Positions 7,943 through 16,046 of a stretch of 64,000 nt of DNA are shown here, piece after piece. Numbering within the stretch: position 1 is the first letter of the stretch; each line of letters opens with the position of its first letter. The DNA is from QAND01 sp003150225 (GTDB taxonomy: Bacteria; Bacillota; Clostridia; Christensenellales; QAND01), in contig NZ_CP076563.1 in NCBI RefSeq assembly GCF_044357945.1, positions 806,001 to 870,000 of the forward strand, in the 5' to 3' direction. The notes beneath the pieces were generated by a model. That model was not told the origin of the DNA. It ran no database searches and saw nothing but the letters and a program-made list of their open reading frames with translations. The position numbers and the translations under genes were made by a program.

Positions 7943-8410
7943 TCAATCAAACTTTATGTCCCTGCCAAGATCATCAGAACCATAGCTATTCGGCTCACGA
8001 ATGATCTCCATCTTCTTTACTTTCGTGACCTTAATCCCACACGCATATGTCCCCTCCGGTCCTTTATCCGCTACGGATTGCACCCCAGTAACTTCTACAA
8101 ACCAGGTGTTCCATTCCTCTAGGCTCTGTGCATTGACAACGTCCTCATCGATTTCTCCAAGCCATATGGCGTCCAAAGGATTGTAGTATTTTGCGTTTTC
8201 CCTTGTATAGTATAGACAGTATCCGTCGGTCTCTTTTTTCAGAACGCCTCGTACCGTTACTTCCTCTCCATCAAACCGGGACGGATGCGTTAGCAGCTCA
8301 AAAAAAGAAACCACATTTTGTTTCGCGGGCTGCTGTTGTTCTCCACAGGCACAGATGAGCAGCACCTGCAATACCACCAGAATAATTAGAAATATCGGTT
8401 TCTTTTTCAT
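7943..8410 (-). CDS. Small OB-like lipoprotein (module C), putative toxin-partner
   Basis: The 155-residue product begins with a lipoprotein signal (LLICACG lipobox), so it should be anchored outside the membrane. The body VVSFFELLTHPSRFDGEEVTV followed by GVL, then AIWLGE and WFVEVTGV, is an all-beta OB-fold-like pattern seen in two close relatives at 11423-11890 and 15585-16046. Its ATG overlaps the upstream stop by four bases, so it is coupled to the 293-residue exported partner. Family unnamed; I infer an immunity or accessory role from its repeated place after toxin tips. Confidence 0.7.
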   Translation of the reverse strand: MKKKPIFLIILVVLQVLLICACGEQQQPAKQNVVSFFELLTHPSRFDGEEVTVRGVLKKETDGYCLYYTRENAKYYNPLDAIWLGEIDEDVVNAQSLEEWNTWFVEVTGVQSVADKGPEGTYACGIKVTKVKKMEIIREPNSYGSDDLGRDIKFD

Positions 8411-9288
8411 GGATTCTGTTCCTCCATGGATTGTCGCATCTCCTGTTCTCGCTTAGGATGCAAGGTTAGATCGCTTGGATGCTCTAATTGAGTTAGCAAA
8501 TAGTAGACGTCATCAATATTTAATTCTACCTGAGCCTGACCAATTACCGATGCCTGAAAGCCACCAGAGGAATCAAAAGATCCGCTGACTACCCGTTTGT
8601 ATTCCTCCCTTTCCATGGTTGAAAGCTGCTTCCCCAATACCGTTATCTGAGAACCTGGGAATTCAATGCGGGGAACAAAATGCTCACCACTGATTGATTC
8701 CATCCCTATTTTCCCCTGAATCTTCACCCATTTTCCGGTAAACCGCCACGGGTCTCCTAAAAGGGCGTGTATCGATACTTCCATTGCATTTTCCCTGGTA
8801 TCCCCTCCGGATGGTATGGGCTCTTCTGCCTGTTTCCCCTGATATGGTTCTGTTACAGGCTCCAGCTTGAGAGTCCCCGCATATGCGTTTCCTGGACCCC
8901 GATCGTTAAGGTCCACATATCCATTCATGCTGATAAGCCCATCGTTATTCACCACATCTATTCCATGCTTTTCAAGCATTTCAGGATACCCCGTTCTTTG
9001 ATACTGCTCCGTTTCAAAGAACTCTTTTCCTAGCCAAACAGCATTTTCTTTGAGCCCCAACGCCCAGGCTTGTTCACTGTAATAGATGGCCATCCCCTCA
9101 TTTTCATAGAGGTATAGAATCCCTGAAAATATAACATATCTTCCATGTATCTTTTCTGAGCGGGATATCACTGCCTGCTCCGCATAAAAAACTTGGATTG
9201 GGCTCTCAGTAGCCTCCGCTACCGGTATTTGCAGATACCCTCCCAACAACAAGAGACAAGTTACTAAGCTCCAAGCTCCTCTTTTCAT
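8407..9288 (-). CDS. Exported two-domain OB-like protein (module C), putative toxin-partner
   Basis: ATG 9288 is eight bases after an AGGGGGA site; ATG 9294 is too close to it. A signal peptide (MKRGAWSLVTCLLLLGG) is followed by two similar halves: SEKIHGRYVIFSGILYL in the first and VSIHALLGDPWRFTGKWVKI in the second. This suggests tandem OB-like domains. It overlaps the downstream lipoprotein gene by ATGA. Relatives are 7183-7773, 11887-12804 and 16043-16963. No catalytic motif is seen. Likely acts outside the cell or at the envelope. Confidence 0.7.
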   Translation of the reverse strand: MKRGAWSLVTCLLLLGGYLQIPVAEATESPIQVFYAEQAVISRSEKIHGRYVIFSGILYLYENEGMAIYYSEQAWALGLKENAVWLGKEFFETEQYQRTGYPEMLEKHGIDVVNNDGLISMNGYVDLNDRGPGNAYAGTLKLEPVTEPYQGKQAEEPIPSGGDTRENAMEVSIHALLGDPWRFTGKWVKIQGKIGMESISGEHFVPRIEFPGSQITVLGKQLSTMEREEYKRVVSGSFDSSGGFQASVIGQAQVELNIDDVYYLLTQLEHPSDLTLHPKREQEMRQSMEEQNP

Positions 9289-9350
9289 CTTCATTTCCCC
9301 CTTATGGATAGATCCTTTGTACATACTTGTCAAAATAATTGATATACTTT

Positions 9351-10013
9351 CTATTGAGGTAATAGCTTCATTAATTCTTCTCCTACCTCATAAACAGCTT
9401 TTGAGGTCTCTTTTTCTAATCTTTTGCATATTTTTTTCCGTAAATATAAAACAGAAATATTATCTTTAAAACCATGATCTTTATACAAATCCAAAAGGCT
9501 TTGAATAGCTAAATATCTGTTTTTATAAAACTTATTATCTATTTCTCTAATTATTTCATAAACATACTCTATCTCACCTAAAATACAAAGGTTATAATAA
9601 TAATTTATTTTTACCCATATGCTCTTCTCTTTTTTACTTGCACTTTTTAAAAACGAGTGTATATCCTCATCTTTTTTTCGAAAGGCAATATTCCCTAATG
9701 AAAGTACTGCATAGCCACGCACTAACTGCAAATCATTTACAGCCTTTTTCTTCAATACTTTTGTAACGCTCTCTGAAGAATAACTTCCCAGGGAATCACA
9801 AGCGTTAGCTCTGATTAATTCATCTGTATCATCAACAAGTTTAAGAAGAATTTTTTCACCTTGCTTTTGATCTGTTTGAGCTAATATAATTGCAACAGCA
9901 TTTCTTATCTCCCAATTCTCATGTTTTGCATACAACTCTAATCGATCAAAGTTTATACCTTCTAATGGAAATTTTAAATTATCAATAATTTTGATAATCT
10001 CATCATTACTCAT
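9351..10013 (-). CDS. HEAT-repeat protein, probable immunity to tip C
   Basis: A 220-residue, AT-rich, all-helical protein with repeated HEAT-like units (NWEIRNAVAIILAQ, DELIRANACDSLGSY, LQLVRGYAVLSLGNI). No signal peptide, so it is cytosolic. The start follows GGAGAG. It lies 15 bases downstream of the Rhs tip ending at 10029, exactly where cognate immunity genes sit in Rhs/WapA loci, and HEAT/armadillo scaffolds are common among them. The base composition differs from the Rhs core, consistent with a swapped cassette. Confidence 0.7.
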   Translation of the reverse strand: MSNDEIIKIIDNLKFPLEGINFDRLELYAKHENWEIRNAVAIILAQTDQKQGEKILLKLVDDTDELIRANACDSLGSYSSESVTKVLKKKAVNDLQLVRGYAVLSLGNIAFRKKDEDIHSFLKSASKKEKSIWVKINYYYNLCILGEIEYVYEIIREIDNKFYKNRYLAIQSLLDLYKDHGFKDNISVLYLRKKICKRLEKETSKAVYEVGEELMKLLPQ

Positions 10014-10028
10014 ATTTTTCTCTCCTCA

Positions 10029-11345
10029 TTATGGAACCATAAGATTCCCAGGTATCGTCCACCAAAAAGGTGGGAATAGCGATGGTAATAATCGTATTCC
10101 CCTATATGCCAAATAACCCAAACTTACTGTTGAAATGACTGCTATTTCATTTTGATAACCATATGGAATCACTTGATCAATATTACTTTTGCGCTTTTGC
10201 ACGTTTCTTTGTTTTCTATACTTTTCTTCCGTTTGATATCTTCTTCTTTCTTTTCCACTTAAACTTTTATCTCTTGCTCTCCGTGATATTTCTTCATTTG
10301 TCAAATCCTTAAGACCTGAATCCCTGTTTGAATGTGTTTGTTTTGATAACACAATTATTCTATTTTCATTCTCTGAGAAGCTTAACTCATGGTATACATT
10401 TATCTCATTCTCTCCATAAGATAGTCCCCAATAGCCATTTTGATTATCAACTTCTGGCTTCCATATATTCTCAGGATCTTTGCTAGAATTATCTGAGAAC
10501 CAGGGAATCACTTCCTCAATATTTTGCTTTACAGCAGCAGTGGCACCGCTTTTTACTTTTTCCTGCACTCCTCCAACAATTTCTTCTTTCCCTATTACTA
10601 GTTTTAGAGATCGATGCCCAGTAGGATCGATATAGTTGATGGGATTGTTGCTGGTATAGGTATACAGGTTCTGGGTCCAGGGGCTATACCTGTCCCCCTT
10701 GTAGCTGTCCTGCTGCACGAACCGCCCTACGTTGGGATCATAGTGCCGTGCCCCCATGTAGTATAGCCCGCTACTATCGCTCATGCTCCCGCCATACTTG
10801 ATGTTGTTCTCCACCTGGCTGAAGCTAGTGGCCTCGTTCTGCTTCCCAAAGGGATCGTACTGGTTCCGCTCCGTATACCGGTACCCCGCAGCGCCATCCT
10901 CTCCCAATACGATGCTCCCCACGCTGGACTGCATGTCGTAGTGGTAGAACTGGTACGCGCTCTCAGTTGGGTTCTCGTAGATCTCCTTGAACCCTCGCTT
11001 GCTGGCGATGATCCGGCCGTCCGGACCCAGGATGTTCTCGCTGGGCACATAGTCCGTCGACGATCCCGTGGTGAACGCCAGCGCTCCTCCCATGTAGAAG
11101 TACCTCTCGTACTCCCCTGCCTCGTTGTACTGCCGGACCCGCTGACCCTCTCCGTTGTACACGTTCCGGCTCTTCACCGTGTAATCGCTGGCGCTCTCCA
11201 GCTTCTCCTCCACCTTCGTTAGCTGGCTGGCGTTGTTGTAGGTATACCGGATATCCCCGATCCTCTGGCTCTCATCCTGGGTGTAGTCCACATGGTACTG
11301 GGTCTCCAGCGTCCAGTTCCCGTAGGCGTCGTACCCATAGGCAAT
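10029..11345 (-). CDS. Orphan Rhs core fragment with hydrophobic toxin tip (module C)
   Basis: The frame is open from a junction at 11345 with no start codon or ribosome site; a GTG at 11291 is internal. Residues 1-240 are YD-repeat/Rhs-associated core ending SNNPINYIDPTGH, the usual tip boundary. The variable tip (about 195 residues) contains SGKERRRYQTEEKYRKQRN, a basic linker seen in many Rhs tips, and finishes in a membrane-like stretch ending PPFWWTIPGNLMVP. It is probably silent until recombined onto a complete Rhs gene. Toxin activity is unassigned; a membrane target is possible. Confidence 0.75.
   Translation of the reverse strand: MAYGYDAYGNWTLETQYHVDYTQDESQRIGDIRYTYNNASQLTKVEEKLESASDYTVKSRNVYNGEGQRVRQYNEAGEYERYFYMGGALAFTTGSSTDYVPSENILGPDGRIIASKRGFKEIYENPTESAYQFYHYDMQSSVGSIVLGEDGAAGYRYTERNQYDPFGKQNEATSFSQVENNIKYGGSMSDSSGLYYMGARHYDPNVGRFVQQDSYKGDRYSPWTQNLYTYTSNNPINYIDPTGHRSLKLVIGKEEIVGGVQEKVKSGATAAVKQNIEEVIPWFSDNSSKDPENIWKPEVDNQNGYWGLSYGENEINVYHELSFSENENRIIVLSKQTHSNRDSGLKDLTNEEISRRARDKSLSGKERRRYQTEEKYRKQRNVQKRKSNIDQVIPYGYQNEIAVISTVSLGYLAYRGIRLLPSLFPPFWWTIPGNLMVP
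10616..11320 (-). repeat. Rhs-core direct repeat, copy 1
   Basis: About 700 bases nearly identical to 13608-14313, coding the same Rhs-associated core up to DPTGH. Differences are scattered single bases. It is long enough for homologous recombination between modules. Confidence 0.85.
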
Positions 11346-11380
11346 ATCGTTTTCTATATATTACCATATTGTAGGGTATA
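11346..11380 (-). repeat. Module-boundary repeat, copy 1
   Basis: The sequence between the Rhs fragment and the preceding lipoprotein terminator begins ATCGTTTTCTATATATTACC on the plus strand and matches 15508-15542 almost base for base. The 11-mer ATCGTTTTCTA recurs at 24496-24506, upstream of the full Rhs gene. Confidence 0.75.
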
Positions 11381-11411
11381 AAGGAAGGCGATGCTTAGCA
11401 TCACCTTCCTT
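11381..11411 (-). terminator. Terminator-like hairpin after module B lipoprotein
   Basis: Long arms starting AAGGAAGGCGATGC pair with GCATCACCTTCCTT (one wobble), 12 bases after the lipoprotein stop. Near-identical to 15543-15573. Confidence 0.65.
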
Positions 11412-11422
11412 TTCCTACTTCT

Positions 11423-11890
11423 CTATTCCTTTGGCAGTTCATTTACTGGTTCCAGTTTCAGTATCTTCTGAATATCCTTTAGCTCACAGTTATATGCTTC
11501 CTTTGGACCGTAGGCGTCTCCTACCACCGTACCCGTCACTTCTACATATTCTCCATCCAAAGCTTTTAGCTCCTCGGGGGTATACGCCGTGATCGTTTCC
11601 TGCTCCCCCATCCACAGAGCATTAATGGTCAGCAGATATTCCCCATCGTCAGGAGTAGCATACAAAGCAGCTCCATCTCCATCCAGATAGAACGCTCCCC
11701 GCACCGTTACCGTTTGTTCGTTATAGGCTTCCGGATCGATGATCAAGGCAAAGATGGAGGTGCGATCCTCTGGGGAGACACTCTCAGGGTTTACTGATGC
11801 TGAAGTAGGTTTATTCTCTCCACATCCGGATATCAGAAAAAGCAGTATTGCGAACGACAGAAACACTTTTGTTAGCTTCAATGCTTTCAT
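11423..11890 (-). CDS. Small OB-like lipoprotein (module B), putative immunity component
   Basis: The 155-residue product has signal peptide and lipobox LFLISGCG. The mature part (TSIFALIIDPEAYNEQTVTV, then YVEVTGTVVGDAYGP) fits an OB-like beta barrel. It is almost identical over its last 110 residues to the module A lipoprotein (15585-16046), so the duplication is recent. Its ATG overlaps the stop of the exported partner by four bases. Position: JAMM tip, exported protein, lipoprotein. An immunity role facing the cell exterior is inferred. Confidence 0.7.
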   Translation of the reverse strand: MKALKLTKVFLSFAILLFLISGCGENKPTSASVNPESVSPEDRTSIFALIIDPEAYNEQTVTVRGAFYLDGDGAALYATPDDGEYLLTINALWMGEQETITAYTPEELKALDGEYVEVTGTVVGDAYGPKEAYNCELKDIQKILKLEPVNELPKE

Positions 11891-12804
11891 GGTTTTGTCC
11901 TCCGTATCTCATACAACTCAACTATTGGATTTTTTAAATATGCAGATGACATGCTTATTCTTTCATTCGGCATTGCTCTTACTTTTACCATTTTGCCCAA
12001 ATAATCATTGTTATATATTGGTATATATTCTCCATCAGTTTTAGAGTATCCTGAAATAATGGTTCCATCCATCGTGCAAGGTTCTTTTTTTCTTTTTGAT
12101 GGCATTACTTGCCAAAGAGATAGCTGGTGTGTAACCTGTGTTTTCCTGTTGTACGGCCATCCTAGGTCAATCATTGGAGTTTCCCCAGCCTCACCAAAAT
12201 CTTTCCCAATGTTTAAAACCCCAACTAGTTCCACAGGCATTCCCACATACTTTTCTGAGAGATCTGCAATATATCGATATATCGATACAGGCATAGCATC
12301 TTCCCAATATGCTTCTGGGTTCTCTATAGGAGTAGCAGCATAATCCACCGTTCTAGTTTCCTCTTCCATTCCCCACCGATCATACAAAGAACACATATCC
12401 AATTCTTGCAGTTTTGCAATGGCTCCATTTGTTTCTTCAGAAGAAAACGTAAAACATCTTGCCATAATCCATGCCCTTTTTCCTTCCAATTGCTCCAATC
12501 GCAATATATCTTTTGTATTTTTAAAGCTACTTCTAGCCTCATCCTTTTCTACTACTATTGCAGATTCTCTATTATTATAAGCATAGTCATAAGGAGTAAA
12601 GTATAACAACACCTCGTTTTCTGTAATATGTAGATACCCTTCTGTCTCCACAACTCCTTTTTTTCGCAAGATTTTTTCTTGTCCAATTAGTGTTATCGGC
12701 GGAACGATTCCATACGTGGGTCCGATTATACTCATATCCGATTCTAAGGCAAAGCTCCCCATTTGAATGTAACAAAGTAGGGCAATTATAATTTTGTGAA
12801 ACAC
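11887..12804 (-). CDS. Exported protein (module B), putative immunity to JAMM tip B
   Basis: The GTG start at 12804 is seven bases after AAGGAG. A short signal peptide (FHKIIIALLCYIQMGSFA) precedes a 285-residue body. The segments KGVVETEGYLHITENEVLLY and MPVSIYRYIADLSEKYVGMP match the two-half OB-like plan of the other exported partners. It lies 28 bases after the stop of the JAMM-tipped module and couples by ATGA to the lipoprotein. No enzymatic motif. The N-terminal half is more diverged than the lipoprotein, as expected if it determines specificity. Confidence 0.65.
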   Translation of the reverse strand: MFHKIIIALLCYIQMGSFALESDMSIIGPTYGIVPPITLIGQEKILRKKGVVETEGYLHITENEVLLYFTPYDYAYNNRESAIVVEKDEARSSFKNTKDILRLEQLEGKRAWIMARCFTFSSEETNGAIAKLQELDMCSLYDRWGMEEETRTVDYAATPIENPEAYWEDAMPVSIYRYIADLSEKYVGMPVELVGVLNIGKDFGEAGETPMIDLGWPYNRKTQVTHQLSLWQVMPSKRKKEPCTMDGTIISGYSKTDGEYIPIYNNDYLGKMVKVRAMPNERISMSSAYLKNPIVELYEIRRTKP

Positions 12805-12832
12805 TGCTTAATCTCCTTTTATGCTAACTGTA

Positions 12833-14492
12833 TTATGGATATTGCATCTCTCGGTACACTTGATAACCTCTTCCTAAAAGTGCATCATCAATCTTGTCTT
12901 TCTGAAGGCCTGATACAGTACTTACTACGTAACAACCTCCGCCCATAAACAAATTTGGCGTAATATACTCGTTTGCGTACCAAATTGCTGCCTTATCACT
13001 ATCAGAGGGGCTCTGTTCATACTTTAAAAGCCCTTTACTATATGGATGCGTATGCGAATAGCTTAAGTTCTGGATGTCTACTTGCTGAGCAAACTCTTTA
13101 GCATCTGCATGTAAAAAGCCTGCTTCTATTCTATCAATTGCTTTCGTAGACCACCTTAGTTTTCCAAGCTTTGACCCTGAATGAAAATTCCCAATCACCA
13201 TTCCAAATTCTATCCCAGTAAAATCTCTTAGCTTTGCCAAGTCTCCTGCCGTCGTCTCCGCTACAGCATCCGAATTTTCATGGTCATTTTCTCTTGTTAC
13301 TTCAATACTTAGTATTATTGACAGTACATACTCCTGCTGCCATTTTTCTGTAATTTTATCATCGATCCCATACGCCGTACTTGCCATCTCACTATATGTC
13401 TTTTCTGCTCTTCCATATGCAGCTGGATTCGTCCTCTTCCACGAGTATGTTTTTGCATACTCATTTCTCATTACCATAACTCCTCCCAGGCGTATACGCT
13501 CTGATTCCAATATGTCCAATGATTCCTGAATGGACATATTCGTATTATCACTTCTTAGTTGCTCCATATACGCTTGATCATATGCTTCAATCATGCTCAT
13601 ATAGCTATGGCCAGTAGGATCGATATAATTCACAGGGTTGTTGCTGGTATAGGTATACAGGTTCTGGGTCCAGGGGCTGTACCGGTCCCCCTTGTAGCTG
13701 TCCTGCTGCAGGAACCGCCCTACATTGGGATCATAGTGCCGCGCTCCCATGTAGTACAGCCCGCTGCTGTCGCTCATGCTTCCGCCGTACTTGATATTGT
13801 TTTCCACCTCGCTGAAGCTGGTACTCTCGTTCTGCTTCCCAAATGGATCGTACTGGTTCCGCTCCGTATAACGGTATCCCGCGGCACCATCCTCTCCCAA
13901 TACGATGCTCCCTACACTGGCCTGCATGTCGTAGTGGTAGAACTGGTACGCGCTCTCAGTGGGATTCTCGTAGATCTCCTTGAACCCTCGCTTGCTGGCG
14001 ATGATCCTCCCGTCCGGACCCAGGATGTTCTCGCTGGGCACATAGTCCGTGGCCGATCCCGTGGTAAACGCCAGCGCTCCTCCCATGTAGAAGTACCTCT
14101 CGTACTCCCCTGCCTCGTTGTACTGCCGGATCCGCTGACCCTCTCCGTTGTACACGTTCCGGCTCTTTACCGTGTAGTCGCTGGCGCTCTCCAGCTTCTC
14201 CTCCACCTTTATGAGCTGGCTGGCATTGTTGTAGGTATACCGGATGTCCCCGATCTTCTGGCTTCCGCTCTGGGCATAGTCCACGTGGTACTGGGTCTCC
14301 AGCGTCCGGTTCCCATAGGCGTCGTACTGGTACTCCCGCTCCACCTGCCATACGCTGGCTCCCGTATTGCTCCCGTTCCCCTTCTCGCTCCTTATGAGCT
14401 GGTACAGGTTGTTGTAGCTGTACCGGTCCGTCTGAGTATCCCCATCCTCCGTGATGCTCTGGTACTGCCGGTTTCCTACCTTGTCGTATCCA
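12833..14492 (-). CDS. Orphan Rhs core fragment with JAMM metallopeptidase tip (module B)
   Basis: Open from an insertion junction at 14492 without a proper start (GTG 14344 is internal). About 300 residues of YD repeats and Rhs core end VNYIDPTGH. The variable tip of about 245 residues holds TGIEFGMVIGN (candidate JAMM Glu), then HTHP and, 13 residues later, SDSD: the E...HxHP...SxxD signature of JAMM/MPN zinc peptidases. JAB-type peptidase tips are known among polymorphic toxins. The exported and lipoprotein partners follow directly. Probably a silent cassette activated by recombination through the 700-bp core repeat. Confidence 0.8.
13608..14313 (-). repeat. Rhs-core direct repeat, copy 2
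   Basis: Near-identical partner of 10616-11320, same orientation, about 3 kb apart. Recombination between them would delete module B or exchange tips. Confidence 0.85.
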
Positions 14493-14929
14493 TGGGATTT
14501 CCATTGTGGAGATCAGCAAGCTCATGGGCTTAAAATATCAAACCACTGCCAAGAAGATCAGAGAAAAGAAAAAGATGGTTCAGAAAGCAATGCAAGAGGA
14601 GGGGTCGCCGGGTGAGGCAAAACTATGAACCGCCCATCCAGGATAAAGACTACGACGAGGAAATGGGAAAACGGGTGCTGGAACAGGCTAAACGGATCGT
14701 TGCTGCGGAATCCAAATTCCAGTACCGCCGCAAAAAGCCCCGGTCGCTCTTGATCGCTATGATCCTTGCTTTCATTGTCTTGCTCACTCCTGCCGGGATA
14801 TTCGCCTGGCAAACGATTTATCCGCCAACCTATCCCATGGAAGGGGAGTTCCAATCCCACTATACTTTGGAACTGCCGGGGGCCGAGCTGCTTTCCCGCT
14901 ACACGTCGGAAGGGCAGTTGGATGAAGCC
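14493..14929 (+). other. 437-bp insertion of a sigma/anti-sigma locus fragment
   Basis: Removing this segment joins the Rhs readings RSYS and YGYDKVGNRQ in frame (cgtatcca plus tagctgt on the plus strand). It therefore looks like a clean insertion into one Rhs core. It carries no transposase or terminal repeats, only the end of one plus-strand gene and the beginning of the next. Confidence 0.65.
14494..14628 (+). pseudogene. 3' fragment of a sigma-70-family-like gene
   Basis: Forty-four codons reading GISIVEISKLMGLKYQTTAKKIREKK resemble the region 4 helix-turn-helix and C-terminus of an ECF-type sigma factor. The 5' end is missing at the insertion boundary. The stop overlaps the start of the following anti-sigma-like gene by 17 bases, as in a native operon. 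Confidence 0.5.
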
Positions 14930-14932
14930 TAG
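14612..14932 (+). pseudogene. 5' fragment of an anti-sigma-like membrane protein gene
   Basis: The GTG start overlaps the sigma-like stop; GAGGAGGGG lies 10-15 bases upstream. Residues about 45-67 (SLLIAMILAFIVLLTPAGIFAW) form a single membrane helix after a charged cytosolic N-terminus, the layout of short anti-sigma factors. The frame runs into Rhs sequence at 14930, whose bases supply the stop, so the extracytoplasmic part is lost. Confidence 0.5.
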
Positions 14933-15507
14933 CTGTAGCTCCGGCTCTTGGTGGTGGATGTTCCGCTAACTGGCGTGCTCACCTCCGTGATCCCCGTACT
15001 GGTTAGCCGTCCGATGGCGTCGTACCCATAGGTACGGCTCACGCTGAGATCCTCTTGATCCCCCATGTTGTCCGCCAGATAGCTCCCCCCAGTCGCATAG
15101 CTTCTGCCGTCATAGCTCTGGGTATATTTCTCCAGCAGGGTCTCCGTTTCCCCCGCCCGTTTTACGTACTCCAGCTCCGTCACTCGGCCCAGGCTGTCAT
15201 AGCTGTACTTCTCCACCACCGTGGTGCCCTGGAGATTGGCTTTTCGGTCAAAGTCCAGATACTCCACCGCTTCGTTCAGATCCCCATTGGCGCCGTAGTG
15301 GTAGGTCTTCACCGTCTTCAGGTTCTCCGGTTCCACGGTCCCCGCTCCCGCCATGGCGCTGCGCACCTCCACGGGGCGGCCCATAGCGTCATACCCATAG
15401 GCGATGGTCCGCACGCTCCCCGTGTTCCCATACTGCATGGCCACCAGTTCCCCTACCCCGTTGTAGCTGTAGTTTACCGGCTTCCCGTCCTGGATCATCT
15501 GGATTAC
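14929..15507 (-). CDS. Rhs/YD-repeat fragment (middle part of core)
   Basis: About 190 residues of YD repeats (YGYDAMGRPVEV, YSYDSLGRVTEL, YGYDAIGRLTST) begin at the boundary repeat at 15508 and stop at the insertion at 14929. The ATG at 15498 has no convincing ribosome site. Sequence logic places it after the end of the long Rhs protein and before the core at 14492, so these are displaced pieces of one ancestral gene. Not expected to be functional alone. Confidence 0.75.
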   Translation of the reverse strand, partial: VIQMIQDGKPVNYSYNGVGELVAMQYGNTGSVRTIAYGYDAMGRPVEVRSAMAGAGTVEPENLKTVKTYHYGANGDLNEAVEYLDFDRKANLQGTTVVEKYSYDSLGRVTELEYVKRAGETETLLEKYTQSYDGRSYATGGSYLADNMGDQEDLSVSRTYGYDAIGRLTSTGITEVSTPVSGTSTTKSRSYS

Positions 15508-15542
15508 ATCGTTTTCTATATATTACCATATTGTAAGGCATA
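15508..15542 (-). repeat. Module-boundary repeat, copy 2
   Basis: Same sequence as 11346-11380 with two or three changes. It separates the module A lipoprotein terminator from an Rhs fragment. Confidence 0.75.
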
Positions 15543-15573
15543 AAGGAAGGCGATGCCAAGCATCGCCTTCCTT
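15543..15573 (-). terminator. Terminator-like hairpin after module A lipoprotein
   Basis: Perfect arms AAGGAAGGCGATG / CATCGCCTTCCTT lie just after the stop at 15585, with a short T-run on the minus strand. Confidence 0.65.
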
Positions 15574-15584
15574 TTTCTACTCCT

Positions 15585-16046
15585 CTATTCCTTCGGCAGT
15601 TCATTTACCGGCTCTAGTTTCAGTATCTTCTGAATATCCTTTAGCTCGCAGTTATATGCTTCCTCCGGACCGTAGGCATCCCCTACCACCGTACCCGTTA
15701 CCTCTACATATTCCCCATCCAGAGCTTTTAGTTCTTCCAGGGTATACGCCGTAATCTCTTCCTGCTTTCCCATCCACAGGGCATTAATGGTCAGCAGATA
15801 CTCTCCATCGTCAGGCGTTGCATATAGCGCCGCTCCATCCCCATCCAGATAAAACGCTCCCCGCACCGTTACCGTTTGTCCATCATAGACTTCTGGATCG
15901 ATGATTAGCGCGTAAATCGATGTGCGGTTCTCCGGAGGAGTAATTGCAGTTTTATCAATGATTCTTTGATTCCCTTTTCCACAGCCAACACAGAAAAAGA
16001 GCGTTGCCAACACAAAGCATAGTATTATCAAAACCCTTTTTTTCAT
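15585..16046 (-). CDS. Small OB-like lipoprotein (module A), putative immunity component
   Basis: A 153-residue lipoprotein precursor with lipobox FFCVGCG. From RTSIYALIIDPEVYDGQTVT to the end VNELPKE it is nearly the same as the module B protein; only the signal peptide and linker differ. The ATG overlaps the exported partner's stop by four bases. OB-like fold is my inference from the strand pattern and the VRGAFYLDGDG / VEVTGTVVG strands. Confidence 0.7.
   Translation of the reverse strand: MKKRVLIILCFVLATLFFCVGCGKGNQRIIDKTAITPPENRTSIYALIIDPEVYDGQTVTVRGAFYLDGDGAALYATPDDGEYLLTINALWMGKQEEITAYTLEELKALDGEYVEVTGTVVGDAYGPEEAYNCELKDIQKILKLEPVNELPKE

Noticed and set aside
13559..14533. Long plus-strand open frame across Rhs core
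   Set aside because: Antisense shadow of the YD-repeat coding sequence; Val/Leu/Pro-rich, no ribosome site, and repeated wherever the core repeat occurs.
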